DNA of 64,000 nucleotides from positions 234,831 through 298,830 of the forward strand of contig NZ_VTTL01000010.1 in the NCBI RefSeq assembly GCF_008364685.1. Direction: 5' to 3'. The notes under the pieces are model-generated. The model was given only the letters and a program-made list of their open reading frames with translations. It ran no database searches and was not told the origin of the DNA. Made by a program: the position numbers and the translations under genes. Positions 38,213-46,861 of this stretch are shown piece after piece. This stretch comes from Xanthobacter oligotrophicus (GTDB lineage Bacteria > Pseudomonadota > Alphaproteobacteria > Rhizobiales > Xanthobacteraceae). Numbering within the stretch: position 1 is the first letter of the stretch; each line of letters opens with the position of its first letter.

Positions 38213-38740
38213 GTTGCTTTGGAAATGGGCTCGGCCTCTTTGTTCCGTAGGGGCGCACGGTCCGGTTCTGCAGGCCTGCGATGCGGGGGCATTCAGCGCC
38301 GGAACTTTGGTTAGGCGCCCTGCACAGGTCCGAGCGCGTCCATTGAAGGCGCCTCCTGCCTCCAAAGCAGAGCGCCCGCACGATGACGCTCGTGCAGGCG
38401 CCCTCAAGCCTCCGTCGGAGGCGGCGCCCCGGCCCGACCGCATTTCGGACAGCGCGCGGGCCTGCGCCACCCGTCGCTATAAGGCGTGAGAGATGAGGCT
38501 TTTCTTGAGGCTTCTCCTGGATCGAACGGTCCTCCCCCTACCTCCCGACGCAGATGCGCGGGGCGGTCGCCCGCAGCAGCTTTCCTCTCACCATCGAGAA
38601 AGCTCAGCCGGCCACACTCCATGCACGCCCCGCAATGCTGCAATGCATGATCGGCTCTATGGCGATGCAGCAAAGAGGCGTATTTAGGAGGGGAAAGTCG
38701 CGGAAGCAAAGGAGAAGCTTCCGCAAAGTGGAGAAGACCA
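38213..38740. other. Gene-free stretch between uvrA and the DUF1127 gene
   Basis: About 530 bases with no gene I can support. It holds a short inverted repeat around 38377-38395 (GCACGA / TCGTGC) and, at its end, the leader hairpin of the DUF1127 gene. No terminator with a T-run was seen after uvrA. Confidence 0.45.
38700..38724 (+). promoter_or_regulatory. Leader hairpin with a ribosome-site-like loop
   Basis: GCGGAAGC (38700-38707) pairs perfectly with GCTTCCGC (38717-38724); the 9-base loop AAAGGAGAA contains a ribosome-site sequence. The DUF1127 start is 16 bases further on and has its own GGAG at 38730-38733. The hairpin may act as a decoy site or control translation or stability of the mRNA. 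Confidence 0.55.
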
Positions 38741-38902
38741 ATGTTGCTCTGGGGTTTCCTGGCTCGCCAGTTCCGCCGGTGGCAGACGTATAATCGCACT
38801 GTCACTGAGTTGTCCAAGCTCGATGATCGCAGCCTCGCTGACATCAATGTGTCGCGCAGTGAGATCCGCGCCCTCGCCCGGCACGCCTCCGCCGCCGTTT
38901 GA
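38741..38902 (+). CDS. DUF1127 (YjiS-like) microprotein
   Basis: 53 residues: an amphipathic N-terminus (M-L-L-W-G-F-L-A-R-Q-F-R-R-W-Q-T-Y) followed by the DUF1127 core L-D-D-R-S-L-A-D-I-N-V-S-R-S-E-I. It has GGAG seven bases before the ATG. DUF1127 proteins are abundant, Arg-rich small proteins of alphaproteobacteria; some influence RNA turnover and phosphate or carbon metabolism. Two hairpins lie downstream, the second a clear terminator, so it is a one-gene transcript. Confidence 0.88.
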   Translation: MLLWGFLARQFRRWQTYNRTVTELSKLDDRSLADINVSRSEIRALARHASAAV

Positions 38903-38922
38903 TCCGACGACGCTGACATAGC

Positions 38923-38976
38923 CCGGCCTCTTGGCCGGACGTCGATAGTGGCCCCATTCGGGGCCATTTTCGTTTT
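38923..38976 (+). terminator. Double hairpin and intrinsic terminator after the DUF1127 gene
   Basis: First hairpin CCGGCC-TCTT-GGCCGG (38923-38938). Second hairpin TGGCCCC-ATTC-GGGGCCA (38949-38966) is followed by TTTTCGTTTT (38967-38976), a proper rho-independent terminator on the plus strand. Confidence 0.85.
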
Positions 38977-39129
38977 CAGGATGCGTATACTGCCCGCCCA
39001 ATCCGGCGCAGGGGTTGAAGTCATCGGGGAGGCTGTGGCACATGGCACGTCCCGTCGGCACGTCTCTCGCGCCCAAGCCCTCAAGGCCGTTTGCCTTCAA
39101 GGCCCCTTCCCCGGCGGAGCGGAGAAATA

Positions 39130-40545
39130 ATGCCTCAGTCAGCCGACCCCGTGCACGTTGTCGGCGGCGGCCTCGCCGGATCCGAGGCGGCTTGGCAGAT
39201 CGCGAGCCGCGGCGTCCCTGTGGTGCTGCACGAGATGCGGCCTCAGCGCACCACCGACGCCCATCTCACCGATGGCCTTGCCGAGCTGGTCTGCTCCAAC
39301 TCGTTCCGATCCGATGACCCCGAAGGCAATGCGGTGGGCGTGCTGCATGCCGAGATGCGTCAGGCCGGCTCGCTCATCCTCGCCGCGGCCGACCGCAACC
39401 AGGTACCTGCCGGCGGCGCGCTGGCCGTGGACCGGGACGGCTTCTCCCGCGCGGTGACCCAGGCGCTCGAGGACCATCCCCTCATCGAGATCCGGCGCGA
39501 GGAACTCACCACCCTGCCGCCGGCCGAGTGGGACAAGGTGATTTTGGCCACCGGCCCCCTCACCTCTCCGGCGCTGGCGGAGGCAGTCCTGTCGCTGACG
39601 GGAGAGACGGCGCTGGCCTTCTTTGATGCCATCGCGCCGATCGTGCATTTCGACTCGATCGACATGGGCAAGGCCTGGTTTCAGTCGCGCTACGACAAGC
39701 CGGGGCCGGGCGGCACCGGGGCGGACTACATCAACTGCCCGCTGGACGAGGCGCAGTACCACGCCTTCGTGGATGCGCTGATCGCCGGCGAGAAGGCGCC
39801 CATGCGCGATTTCGAGGCCAAGACCCCCTATTTCGACGGCTGCCTACCCATCGAGGTGATGGCCGAGCGTGGTCGCGAGACCCTGCGCTTCGGCCCCATG
39901 AAGCCCGTGGGCCTCACCAATCCCCATAACCCGACCGTGAAGGCCTATGCCATCGTCCAGCTGCGGCAGGACAACAAGCTTGGCACGCTCTACAACATGG
40001 TGGGTTTCCAGACCAAGCTGCGCCATGGCGAGCAAGCACGCGTCTTCCGCACCATTCCCGGGCTGGAGAATGCCGAGTTCGCGCGCCTCGGCGGACTTCA
40101 CCGCAATACCTACCTCAACTCCCCCCGCCTGCTCGACGGGACGCTGCGGCTGAAGGCCGATCCGCGCCTGCGCTTCGCCGGGCAGATCACTGGCTGCGAG
40201 GGCTATGTGGAGAGCGCGGCCGTAGGTCTCATGGCCGGGCGTTTCGCCGCCGCCGAGCGGCATGGCGAGGCGTTGGTGCCGCCGCCGCTCACAACCGCCC
40301 ATGGCGCGCTGCTCGCCCATATCACCGGCGGGCATGTGGAGGCGGAGGAAGCCGGGGCGCCGCGCTCGTTCCAGCCCATGAACATCAATTTCGGCCTGTT
40401 CCCGCCTCTGGAGGAAGCCCCGCGCGCCGAGCCCGGCAAGCGCATGCGCGGCGCGGAAAAGACGCTGGCCAAGAAGAAGGCCATGGCCGCGCGCGCTCTG
40501 GCCCACATGGCGGCGTGGCTCGACACGCCGGCCCGGGCGGCTTAA
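39130..40545 (+). CDS. trmFO: Methylenetetrahydrofolate-tRNA-(uracil-5-)-methyltransferase TrmFO
   Basis: 471 residues. Makes 5-methyluridine at position 54 of tRNA using methylene-THF and FAD. N-terminal FAD-binding [12 protein letters not shown], then H-E-M-R-P and L-V-C-S-N-S-F-R-S, which carries a conserved Cys of the family; further conserved are G-P-L-T-S-P and [13 protein letters not shown] precedes the ATG at 39130. The kinase-like gene follows after 9 bases, probably in the same transcript. Confidence 0.96.
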   Translation: MPQSADPVHVVGGGLAGSEAAWQIASRGVPVVLHEMRPQRTTDAHLTDGLAELVCSNSFRSDDPEGNAVGVLHAEMRQAGSLILAAADRNQVPAGGALAVDRDGFSRAVTQALEDHPLIEIRREELTTLPPAEWDKVILATGPLTSPALAEAVLSLTGETALAFFDAIAPIVHFDSIDMGKAWFQSRYDKPGPGGTGADYINCPLDEAQYHAFVDALIAGEKAPMRDFEAKTPYFDGCLPIEVMAERGRETLRFGPMKPVGLTNPHNPTVKAYAIVQLRQDNKLGTLYNMVGFQTKLRHGEQARVFRTIPGLENAEFARLGGLHRNTYLNSPRLLDGTLRLKADPRLRFAGQITGCEGYVESAAVGLMAGRFAAAERHGEALVPPPLTTAHGALLAHITGGHVEAEEAGAPRSFQPMNINFGLFPPLEEAPRAEPGKRMRGAEKTLAKKKAMAARALAHMAAWLDTPARAA

Positions 40546-40554
40546 GAGGCGCCG

Positions 40555-41658
40555 ATGCCGCGTATTTCGAGCCCGCCGCCCCTCGTGGAATACCACGCCG
40601 ATCCGGCCCGCTTCGCCGTGGACACGGTGCTGAAGCGCGACGTGTTCTCCACCGTCGAGCGCGGCGTGTGGACCGACCGTAACGGGCGGGACTGGCCCGC
40701 GGTGCGCCGGCGCTGGAACGAGGTGTCATTCTGGCTCGGGCCGCTGGCTCGCCGCCTTGCGGCATTCGAGGTCAAGGCGCTGGAGCGGGTGACCAAAACC
40801 GGCGTGACCACGCCGCTGCTGGCCGTGGGCGACCGCTTCCTGGTGCGCGGCTGGGTGGAGGGCGCGCCGCTGCAGATCGCGCGGCCCACCGGTGACCTTC
40901 ACTTTTTCCACTCGGCCCGCGCGGCGCTGCACACGCTGCATGCGGCCGGCTATGTGCACAACGACCTCGCCAAGCAGCAGAACTGGCTGCGCGGGGCCGA
41001 TGGCGAAGCCTGGCTCATGGATTTCCAGCTGGCGCTGCCCATCAGCCGGCGCTGGAAGATAGGCCGGGTGCTGGCCTATGAGGACATCCGCCACCTGCTG
41101 AAGCACAAGCGCACCTATTGCCCGGAAGCGCTCACGGCGCGCGAGAAGAAGGTGCTGGCCACCAAGAGCCTGCCCACCCGGGTGTGGATGGCCACGGGCA
41201 AGAAGGTGTACCGCTTCGTCACCCGGAGGCTCATGTCCTATTCGGATACCGAGGGGCGCGGCCCGCGGGTGACGCAGGTGGCCCCGCGCATCGCGGCGGC
41301 GCTCGCCGCCCACCCGGCGGTGGCCGAGGTGCACATGGCCGATTTCCAGACCCTCGGCGGCAAGGTGGGGCTTTACGCCTTTGTCGCCACGCGCGCGCCG
41401 GTGACGGTGGAGGCCCTGCGGGCGCATCTGGTTCAGGCGCTGCCGGACCGGCCCCATCTCGACCAGCTCCAGCTGGTGGAGGCCCTGCCCCACGGCGCGG
41501 ATGGCGCGGTGCGGGACGACCTGCTGCTGCTCATCGCCCGCAACCAGATCGAGATGCTCGACGTGCTGGCGGGATCGGAGGCGGTGCGCCTCCAGGTGGC
41601 GGAGATCGCCCGCGGCCGGCTCAACCTGACGGACCGGATCACCCGCCCGGCGGCGTGA
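40555..41658 (+). CDS. Kinase-like protein fused to an AMP-binding-C-like domain
   Basis: 367 residues. Residues ~20-190 read as a small protein-kinase-like fold: the catalytic loop is V-H-N-D-L-A-K-Q-Q-N and the metal motif is M-D-F-Q-L-A in place of DFG. Residues ~250-365 resemble the C-terminal domain of acyl-CoA/AMP-forming synthetases (A-A-H-P-A-V-A-E-V-H, Y-A-F-V-A-T, and L-P-H-G-A-D-G-A-V-R-D-D-L where the synthetase has a GK-R pattern). The catalytic Lys of that motif is replaced by Ala. The substrate of either part is unknown. GAGGCG ribosome site upstream; follows trmFO closely. Confidence 0.75.
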   Translation: MPRISSPPPLVEYHADPARFAVDTVLKRDVFSTVERGVWTDRNGRDWPAVRRRWNEVSFWLGPLARRLAAFEVKALERVTKTGVTTPLLAVGDRFLVRGWVEGAPLQIARPTGDLHFFHSARAALHTLHAAGYVHNDLAKQQNWLRGADGEAWLMDFQLALPISRRWKIGRVLAYEDIRHLLKHKRTYCPEALTAREKKVLATKSLPTRVWMATGKKVYRFVTRRLMSYSDTEGRGPRVTQVAPRIAAALAAHPAVAEVHMADFQTLGGKVGLYAFVATRAPVTVEALRAHLVQALPDRPHLDQLQLVEALPHGADGAVRDDLLLLIARNQIEMLDVLAGSEAVRLQVAEIARGRLNLTDRITRPAA

Positions 41659-41703
41659 GGCGGAAGCTCGCCCACGCCGGGCCGTTCACGCCTCACAACG
41701 GGT

Positions 41704-42600
41704 TCAGAACCACACCTTCCCAGCCGCCGCATGGCGCGCCGCGCGCCAGAGCGCGAACTGGCGGCGGAAGGGCGAAAGCCCGGCCACGGCGCTGAAGGGA
41801 TCGTTCACCCGCGCCAGCGCCTTGAGATCCCCCGCCACCAGGGCCAGCGGCAGATAGGGCGCAGCGATGGCCGCTGACGGGCCGAGCCGTTCGGCAGCCG
41901 CCCGCGCCGCCGCAAGGTGCCGTGCCGCCACGGCACGAAACTCGGCCAGCGCGGCCAGCAGCTGAGGCGAGACCTTGCCGGACACGGCTTCGTCCCGCCC
42001 GATGCCGTGGCGGGCGAGAAGGTCGAGGGGCAGGTAGCACTGGCCCCGCGCCGCATGGATGGGGAAGGCGCGCATGAGCCCGGTCATGGCGATGGCGACG
42101 CCGCCGTGTCCGGAGAGGTCGCCGGTTCCGGCCGAGGCCTGCGGCGAAAGCACCAGCGCGGACAGCTGGAGCAGCGCGGATGCGGTCTCGCCCGCATAGC
42201 CCTCCAGGTCCGCCACCGTGGGCATGGGATCGTCGTAAAGGTCGAAGATGCGCGCATCCACCAGCGCGGTCAGGCTGGCGCGCGGCAGGGCAAAGCGCTC
42301 CGCCGTGTCGAGGAGAGCGGCGGCCACGGGGTGGCCTTCGACCTCGCCGCGCCCCTGCCCCTCGATCACCTCCCGCCACCAAGCCAAACGCACCTCGCCG
42401 GGCAGCGCCTCGCGCACCACCTCGCGCACCCGCGCCACGTCTAGATTGAAGGCATAGAGGGCGAAGAGGTGGCGGCGCTTATCCTCCGGCGCGAACAGGG
42501 CAGCGAGGAAGCGGTCGCGGTCCTGCGCCCGCACCTGCTCGGCGCAATAAGCATAGGCGGCGGCGAGCGCGGTGCCGTCAGGCGGGATCTCGTCCGGCAT
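41704..42600 (-). CDS. Squalene/phytoene synthase-family protein (NDUFAF6-like)
   Basis: 298 residues of the all-helical squalene/phytoene synthase fold. Start segments are D-K-R-R-H-L-F-A-L-Y-A-F-N, W-W-R-E-V-I and the second-motif region L-E-G-Y-A-G-E-T-A-S. The first DxxxD motif of true synthases is replaced by N-L-D-V-A-R-V-R-E, so diphosphate chemistry is doubtful. This matches the family of mitochondrial NDUFAF6, a complex I assembly factor. It follows the Mth938 gene (NDUFAF3 family) by 7 bases at the end of yajC-secD-secF. Confidence 0.85.
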   Translation of the reverse strand: MPDEIPPDGTALAAAYAYCAEQVRAQDRDRFLAALFAPEDKRRHLFALYAFNLDVARVREVVREALPGEVRLAWWREVIEGQGRGEVEGHPVAAALLDTAERFALPRASLTALVDARIFDLYDDPMPTVADLEGYAGETASALLQLSALVLSPQASAGTGDLSGHGGVAIAMTGLMRAFPIHAARGQCYLPLDLLARHGIGRDEAVSGKVSPQLLAALAEFRAVAARHLAAARAAAERLGPSAAIAAPYLPLALVAGDLKALARVNDPFSAVAGLSPFRRQFALWRAARHAAAGKVWF

Positions 42601-42607
42601 GGCCGGA

Positions 42608-42988
42608 TCAGACGGCGATGAGGGCTGCGCCCACGCGGCGGCCCTCGCCGAGCAGCACATTGTAGGTGGAGGCGGCGCTTGCGGTCGGCATCAGCTCGAA
42701 GCGCAGGCCCTTCTCGCGCAGGAGCTGCTTCAGCGGCTCCTTCAGGTGCGCTGGATCGCGGCCGGTGCCCAGGAGCAGCAGCTCGAAGGCCCCCGCCTCG
42801 GCGAGGATCGGCGCCAGCGCGGCGGGATCCACCTCGGCCATCCGCGTGGGCGCCCAAGGGCGGATGCCCGAGGGCAGCGCGAGGATGGACCCGGCATGGG
42901 ACATGCTGGCGAAGTGGAAGAAGCTGTCGCCATAGCCGTCTATGGTGACCTGCCGGGGGAAGAAGGGCGCGCCGGACGGGCTTGCCAC
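42608..42988 (-). CDS. Mth938-like domain protein (NDUFAF3 family)
   Basis: 126 residues. The Mth938/DUF498 fold is recognised from I-D-G-Y-G-D-S-F-F-H, G-S-I-L-A-L-P-S-G, L-L-L-G-T-G and S-A-A-S-T-Y-N-V-L-L-G-E-G-R-R-V-G-A-A-L. In mitochondria the homologue NDUFAF3 is needed for complex I assembly. The GTG at 42988 places the start four bases after the secF stop; the frame upstream to 43030 would overlap secF. Membership of the secDF operon is conserved in alphaproteobacteria. Confidence 0.88.
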   Translation of the reverse strand: MASPSGAPFFPRQVTIDGYGDSFFHFASMSHAGSILALPSGIRPWAPTRMAEVDPAALAPILAEAGAFELLLLGTGRDPAHLKEPLKQLLREKGLRFELMPTASAASTYNVLLGEGRRVGAALIAV

Positions 42989-42992
42989 CGCA

Positions 42993-44078
42993 TCACGCCT
43001 TGGCGGGACGGGCCGGCGGGCGCTTGCCACCCTTCGATCCCTTGCCGGAACCGTTGCCGGCGGTCTTGGTCGGAGCGGGAGGGACCGGTTCTTCCGCGAC
43101 CTCGGCTTCCACCTCGGAGAGCTTGGCCGCCTCGTCCACGCCCAGCACCGCTTCCGGCTCGCTCTTGGTGGCTCCGGCGACAGTCGACGAGCGCAGGCCC
43201 AGGTGGATGAGGATGGGCGCCGCCACGAAGATGGTGGAATAGGTGCCGATCACCACGCCAACCGTCATCGCCAGCGAGAAGCCGCGCAGCACTTCGCCGC
43301 CGAAGAAGTAGAGCGCGAGGGTGGCGAAGAAGGTGGTGGTGGAAACGATGATGGTCCGCGAGAAGGTAGCGTTCACCGCGATGTCGAGCAGTTCCGGCAT
43401 CGGCAGCTTCTTGTAGCGGCGCAGCATCTCGCGGATGCGGTCGTACACCACCACCGTATCGTTGAGCGAATAGCCCATGATGGTGAGGATGGCCGCAATC
43501 GACGTGAGATCGAAATCGATGCCGAAGGCCGAATAGATCATCAGGGTGACGAAGATGTCGTGCATCGTCGTCACGATGGCGCCCACGGCGAACTGCCATT
43601 CGAAGCGGAACCACAGATAGCCGAGCACCGCCACCGCGCCGAGCACGAGGGCGAGGATGGACTGGCGCACCAGCTCGCCCGACACGCTCGGGCCGACGGT
43701 TTCCACGCGGCGCACGGTGTATTCGGCGCCGAGCACGTCACGCACCTTGGTGATGATCGCCTGCTGGGCTTCATCGGTGGCGCCGAACGCGCCGACGCGG
43801 ATCAGCACGTCGCGGGGCGAGCCGAACTCCTGGATCTGCACGTCGCCCACGTCGAGGTCGGTCAGGTGCTCACGCAGGACACCGATATCGGCCACCTGCT
43901 GGCTGGTCTGCGCCTCGATGAGGGTGCCGCCCCGGAAGTCGATGCCCAGGTTGAAGCCATAGGTGGCGAACAGCACCACGGCGATGATGGACAGCGCCGC
44001 CGAGAACGGGAACGTCCAGTGGCGCAGGCGCATGAAGTGGATATTGGTCTGCGCCGGAATGTAATCGATCAAGGGCAT
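42993..44078 (-). CDS. secF: Protein translocase subunit SecF
   Basis: 361 residues with six transmembrane helices and one large periplasmic loop. Conserved segments: G-I-D-F-R-G-G-T in the loop start and G-Y-S-L-N-D-T-V-V-V-Y-D-R-I-R-E in helix 4. SecDF uses the proton gradient to pull exported proteins through SecYEG. The C-terminal ~55 residues are Lys/Pro/Gly-rich and probably cytoplasmic. 13 bases downstream of secD. Confidence 0.97.
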   Translation of the reverse strand: MPLIDYIPAQTNIHFMRLRHWTFPFSAALSIIAVVLFATYGFNLGIDFRGGTLIEAQTSQQVADIGVLREHLTDLDVGDVQIQEFGSPRDVLIRVGAFGATDEAQQAIITKVRDVLGAEYTVRRVETVGPSVSGELVRQSILALVLGAVAVLGYLWFRFEWQFAVGAIVTTMHDIFVTLMIYSAFGIDFDLTSIAAILTIMGYSLNDTVVVYDRIREMLRRYKKLPMPELLDIAVNATFSRTIIVSTTTFFATLALYFFGGEVLRGFSLAMTVGVVIGTYSTIFVAAPILIHLGLRSSTVAGATKSEPEAVLGVDEAAKLSEVEAEVAEEPVPPAPTKTAGNGSGKGSKGGKRPPARPAKA

Positions 44079-44091
44079 GTGCGGCGGACCT

Positions 44092-45699
44092 TCAGATTGG
44101 CAGCTTTGCCGGCCGCCGCCACTTCACCCAATAGGCGATCATCAGCCGCGTCAGGGTATAGGCAGTGAACATGGTGGTCAGAAGGCCAAGGATATAGGTG
44201 ACCGCGAACCCGCGCACGGGGCCGGACCCGCCCATGAGGAACAGGATGACGGCGGTGGCGAGCGAGGTGATGTTGGCGTCCAGAATGGTGCCGAGCGCGT
44301 TCACGAACCCCTTGTCGATGGCGGAAATGGCCGATCGGCCTTCCCGCGCCTCGTCGCGCATGCGCTCGAAGATGACGACGTTGGAATCCACCGCCATGCC
44401 GATGGTGAGCACCACGCCGGCGATGCCCGGCATGGTCAGCGTCGCCCCCAGGATCGACTGGAGCGAGAACATCAGCATGATGTGGACCGCGAGCGCCACC
44501 AGCGCGAACAGGCCGAACAGGCCGTAGACCGCGATCATGAACACCGCCACCAGGGCGGTCGCCACATAGGCGGCGACCTTGCCGGCATGGATGGAGTCGG
44601 CGCCGAGGCTCGGGCCCACGGTGCGCTCTTCCACCACCTTGAGCGGGGCGGGCAGCGCGCCGGCGCGCAGCAGGATGGCGAGGTCGTTGGCCTGCTGCAC
44701 CGTGAAGGAGCCGGAGATCTGGCCCGAGCCGCCGAGGATGGGCTCGCGGATCACCGGGGCGGAGATCACCTGGTTGTCGAGCACGATGGCGAAGGGCCGG
44801 CCCACCGCATCCTGGGTGGTGGCGGCGAAGCGCCGGGCGCCGTTGTTGTTGAAGCGGAAGGAGACGATAGGCTCGCGGGAATTGTGGTCGAATCCCGGCT
44901 GGGCATCCACCAGGTCCTCACCGGACACGCGCACCTGCTTCTCGACCAGATAGGGCTGGCCGTCCTGGCCCTGCAGCACTTCGGATTCCGGCGGCGGGCG
45001 GCCTTCCAGCGCCTGCTGCGGCGACATGGACTGATCCACCATGCGGAACGAGAGCTTGGCAGTCTGGCCCAAAAGGTTCTTGAGCCGCTGCGGGTCCTGA
45101 AGGCCGGGCACCTGCACCAGGATCCGGTCCAGACCCTGGCGCTGGATATTGGGTTCCACCGTGCCGAGCTGGTCGATACGGCGGCGGATGATCTCGATGG
45201 ACTGCTCCACCGCCGAGCGCATGCGGGCGTTCAGCCCGGCTTCGCTCAGCTGCACCGTCACGGCGCCGTCGGCGCCGGAGGAGACCAGAATGTCCATCTC
45301 GCCCGAGGAATTGCCGAACAGCGCGTTGGTCACCGGCGCCGCCAGCTTGCGCAATTCTGCAACCGCCTTCTGGGTGTCAGCGGGATCGCGCAGGCGCAGG
45401 CTCACCGAGGTGTCGCGCAGCGCGAGGTTGGAATAGCCGATCTTCTGGTCGCGCAGGACGCGGCGGATCTCGTCGCGCACCTGCTCGGTGCGCTCCTTGC
45501 GCAGCGCCGAACCATCCACCTCGAGCAGGATGTGCGAGCCGCCCTGCAGGTCGAGGCCCAGCGTCACGCGGCTGGAGGCCAGCCACGAGGGCAGGTACGC
45601 CAGCGCGCTCTGGGGCAGGACGTTGGGCAGCGCGAACAAGAGTCCCACGGCGATGGTGAGGAGGATCGCCGTGGTCTTGAGGCGGGAGAAGTGCAGCAT
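44092..45699 (-). CDS. secD: Protein translocase subunit SecD
   Basis: 535 residues: helix 1 (8-26), the periplasmic P1 domain with L-G-L-D-L-Q-G-G-S-H, then five helices with V-G-P-S-L-G-A-D-S-I, M-A-V-D-S-N-V-V-I-F-E-R-M-R-D-E and a G-L-L-T-T-M-F end. Partner of SecF in the SecYEG-YajC accessory complex. Follows yajC by 37 bases. Confidence 0.97.
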   Translation of the reverse strand: MLHFSRLKTTAILLTIAVGLLFALPNVLPQSALAYLPSWLASSRVTLGLDLQGGSHILLEVDGSALRKERTEQVRDEIRRVLRDQKIGYSNLALRDTSVSLRLRDPADTQKAVAELRKLAAPVTNALFGNSSGEMDILVSSGADGAVTVQLSEAGLNARMRSAVEQSIEIIRRRIDQLGTVEPNIQRQGLDRILVQVPGLQDPQRLKNLLGQTAKLSFRMVDQSMSPQQALEGRPPPESEVLQGQDGQPYLVEKQVRVSGEDLVDAQPGFDHNSREPIVSFRFNNNGARRFAATTQDAVGRPFAIVLDNQVISAPVIREPILGGSGQISGSFTVQQANDLAILLRAGALPAPLKVVEERTVGPSLGADSIHAGKVAAYVATALVAVFMIAVYGLFGLFALVALAVHIMLMFSLQSILGATLTMPGIAGVVLTIGMAVDSNVVIFERMRDEAREGRSAISAIDKGFVNALGTILDANITSLATAVILFLMGGSGPVRGFAVTYILGLLTTMFTAYTLTRLMIAYWVKWRRPAKLPI

Positions 45700-45736
45700 G
45701 TCGCGCGTTTATCTCAATAAGGAATCAGGCGGCAGC

Positions 45737-46084
45737 TCACGCCGCGGGCGCTTCGTCCTTGGCCGGCTCGCCCTTGGCGCGGACGGTGGAGATCTGCGAG
45801 CGCAGCTGCCGCACACGGACATTGTCGGCGATCTGCAGCTCGATCTCGGCCTCGTCCACCACGCGGGTGACCTTGCCCACGAGGCCGCCGGCGGTGACGA
45901 TCACGTCGCCGCGACGCAGGGCGCCGACCATTTCCTGGTGGGCCTTGGCGCGCTTCTGCTGCGGCCGCAGGATGAGGAAGTACATCACCACGAAGATGAG
46001 CAGGAACGGAGCAAGCTGAATGAGCATGTCGGCCCCGCCGCCGGCTCCCGTGGCGCCTTGGGCGAAAGCGGGCGTAATGAACAT
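45737..46084 (-). CDS. yajC: Sec translocon accessory subunit YajC
   Basis: 115 residues: one hydrophobic helix (about 20-42, F-L-L-I-F-V-V-M-Y-F-L-I-L-R-P-Q-Q-K-R) followed by the small cytoplasmic domain with G-D-V-I-V-T-A-G-G-L-V-G-K-V. First gene of yajC-secD-secF-Mth938-phytoene synthase-like. Confidence 0.96.
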   Translation of the reverse strand: MFITPAFAQGATGAGGGADMLIQLAPFLLIFVVMYFLILRPQQKRAKAHQEMVGALRRGDVIVTAGGLVGKVTRVVDEAEIELQIADNVRVRQLRSQISTVRAKGEPAKDEAPAA

Positions 46085-46343
46085 TTGCGTCCTCGTTCGG
46101 TCGGTGGTGGGAATCCCTGCCGCGCCGGGGTCCGGCGGGGCGGCGGGACTATAGCGGCCGGCCCACCGAATGCAAACGAGGGGCCGGGCCGATCACGGAA
46201 CTGTTGAAAAGGCGAGGCCCGCGGGCAGGCCGGACCGACATGTCATCAAGCCTCCGGGTAGGCTGATGCCGCCTGCCGGAACCAGCGCACGCAAGGGCGC
46301 AACCCAGTTGCTGATCAGCTGAGGCGTCAAGGGAGACCGACCC

Positions 46344-46832
46344 ATGGACGAGGAAACCTACGGCCGTGCCGTCGCCGTGCTCGAAGCCTTTCGCGCCCGC
46401 GGCCTCACCCTCGCCACCGCCGAATCCTGCACCGGAGGCCTCGTGGCCGGGGCGCTTACGGAGGTGCCGGGCTCGTCCGACGTGGTGGACCGGGGCTTCG
46501 TCACCTATTCCAATGCAGCCAAGACGGCCATGCTCGGCGTTCCCGAGGCGACGCTTTCCGCCCATGGCGCCGTGAGCGAGGAGACTGCCCGCGCCATGGC
46601 GCAAGGCGCGCTGAAAGCGGCCGGAGTGGATGCGGCGGTGGCCATCACCGGCATCGCGGGGCCGGGCGGCGGCTCGGCGGAAAAGCCGGTGGGGCTGGTG
46701 CATTTCGCCTGCGCCCGCAAGGACGGCACCGTTGAGCACCGGGAAAAGCGCTTCGGTGAAGTCGGGCGCGGGGAGATTCGCCAGCTCTCCGTGCTGGAGG
46801 CCCTCGACCTGCTGGCCCGCGCGGCGTCCTGA
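46344..46832 (+). CDS. CinA C-terminal domain amidase (PncC-type)
   Basis: 162 residues, only the C-terminal domain of CinA. Conserved segments are T-A-E-S-C-T-G-G-L (about 25-33), F-V-T-Y-S-N-A-A-K and V-A-I-T-G-I-A-G-P-G-G-G-S-A-E-K-P-V-G. Such proteins deamidate nicotinamide mononucleotide to nicotinate mononucleotide in NAD recycling. Convergent with recQ, with 29 bases between the stops. Confidence 0.93.
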   Translation: MDEETYGRAVAVLEAFRARGLTLATAESCTGGLVAGALTEVPGSSDVVDRGFVTYSNAAKTAMLGVPEATLSAHGAVSEETARAMAQGALKAAGVDAAVAITGIAGPGGGSAEKPVGLVHFACARKDGTVEHREKRFGEVGRGEIRQLSVLEALDLLARAAS

Positions 46833-46861
46833 CGCGGACAGTCAGGTTTCGCGCCGGCGCC

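Noticed and set aside
38404..39084. 226-codon minus-strand frame over the DUF1127 gene
   Set aside because: Opposite a clear DUF1127 coding sequence and its terminator; no domain.
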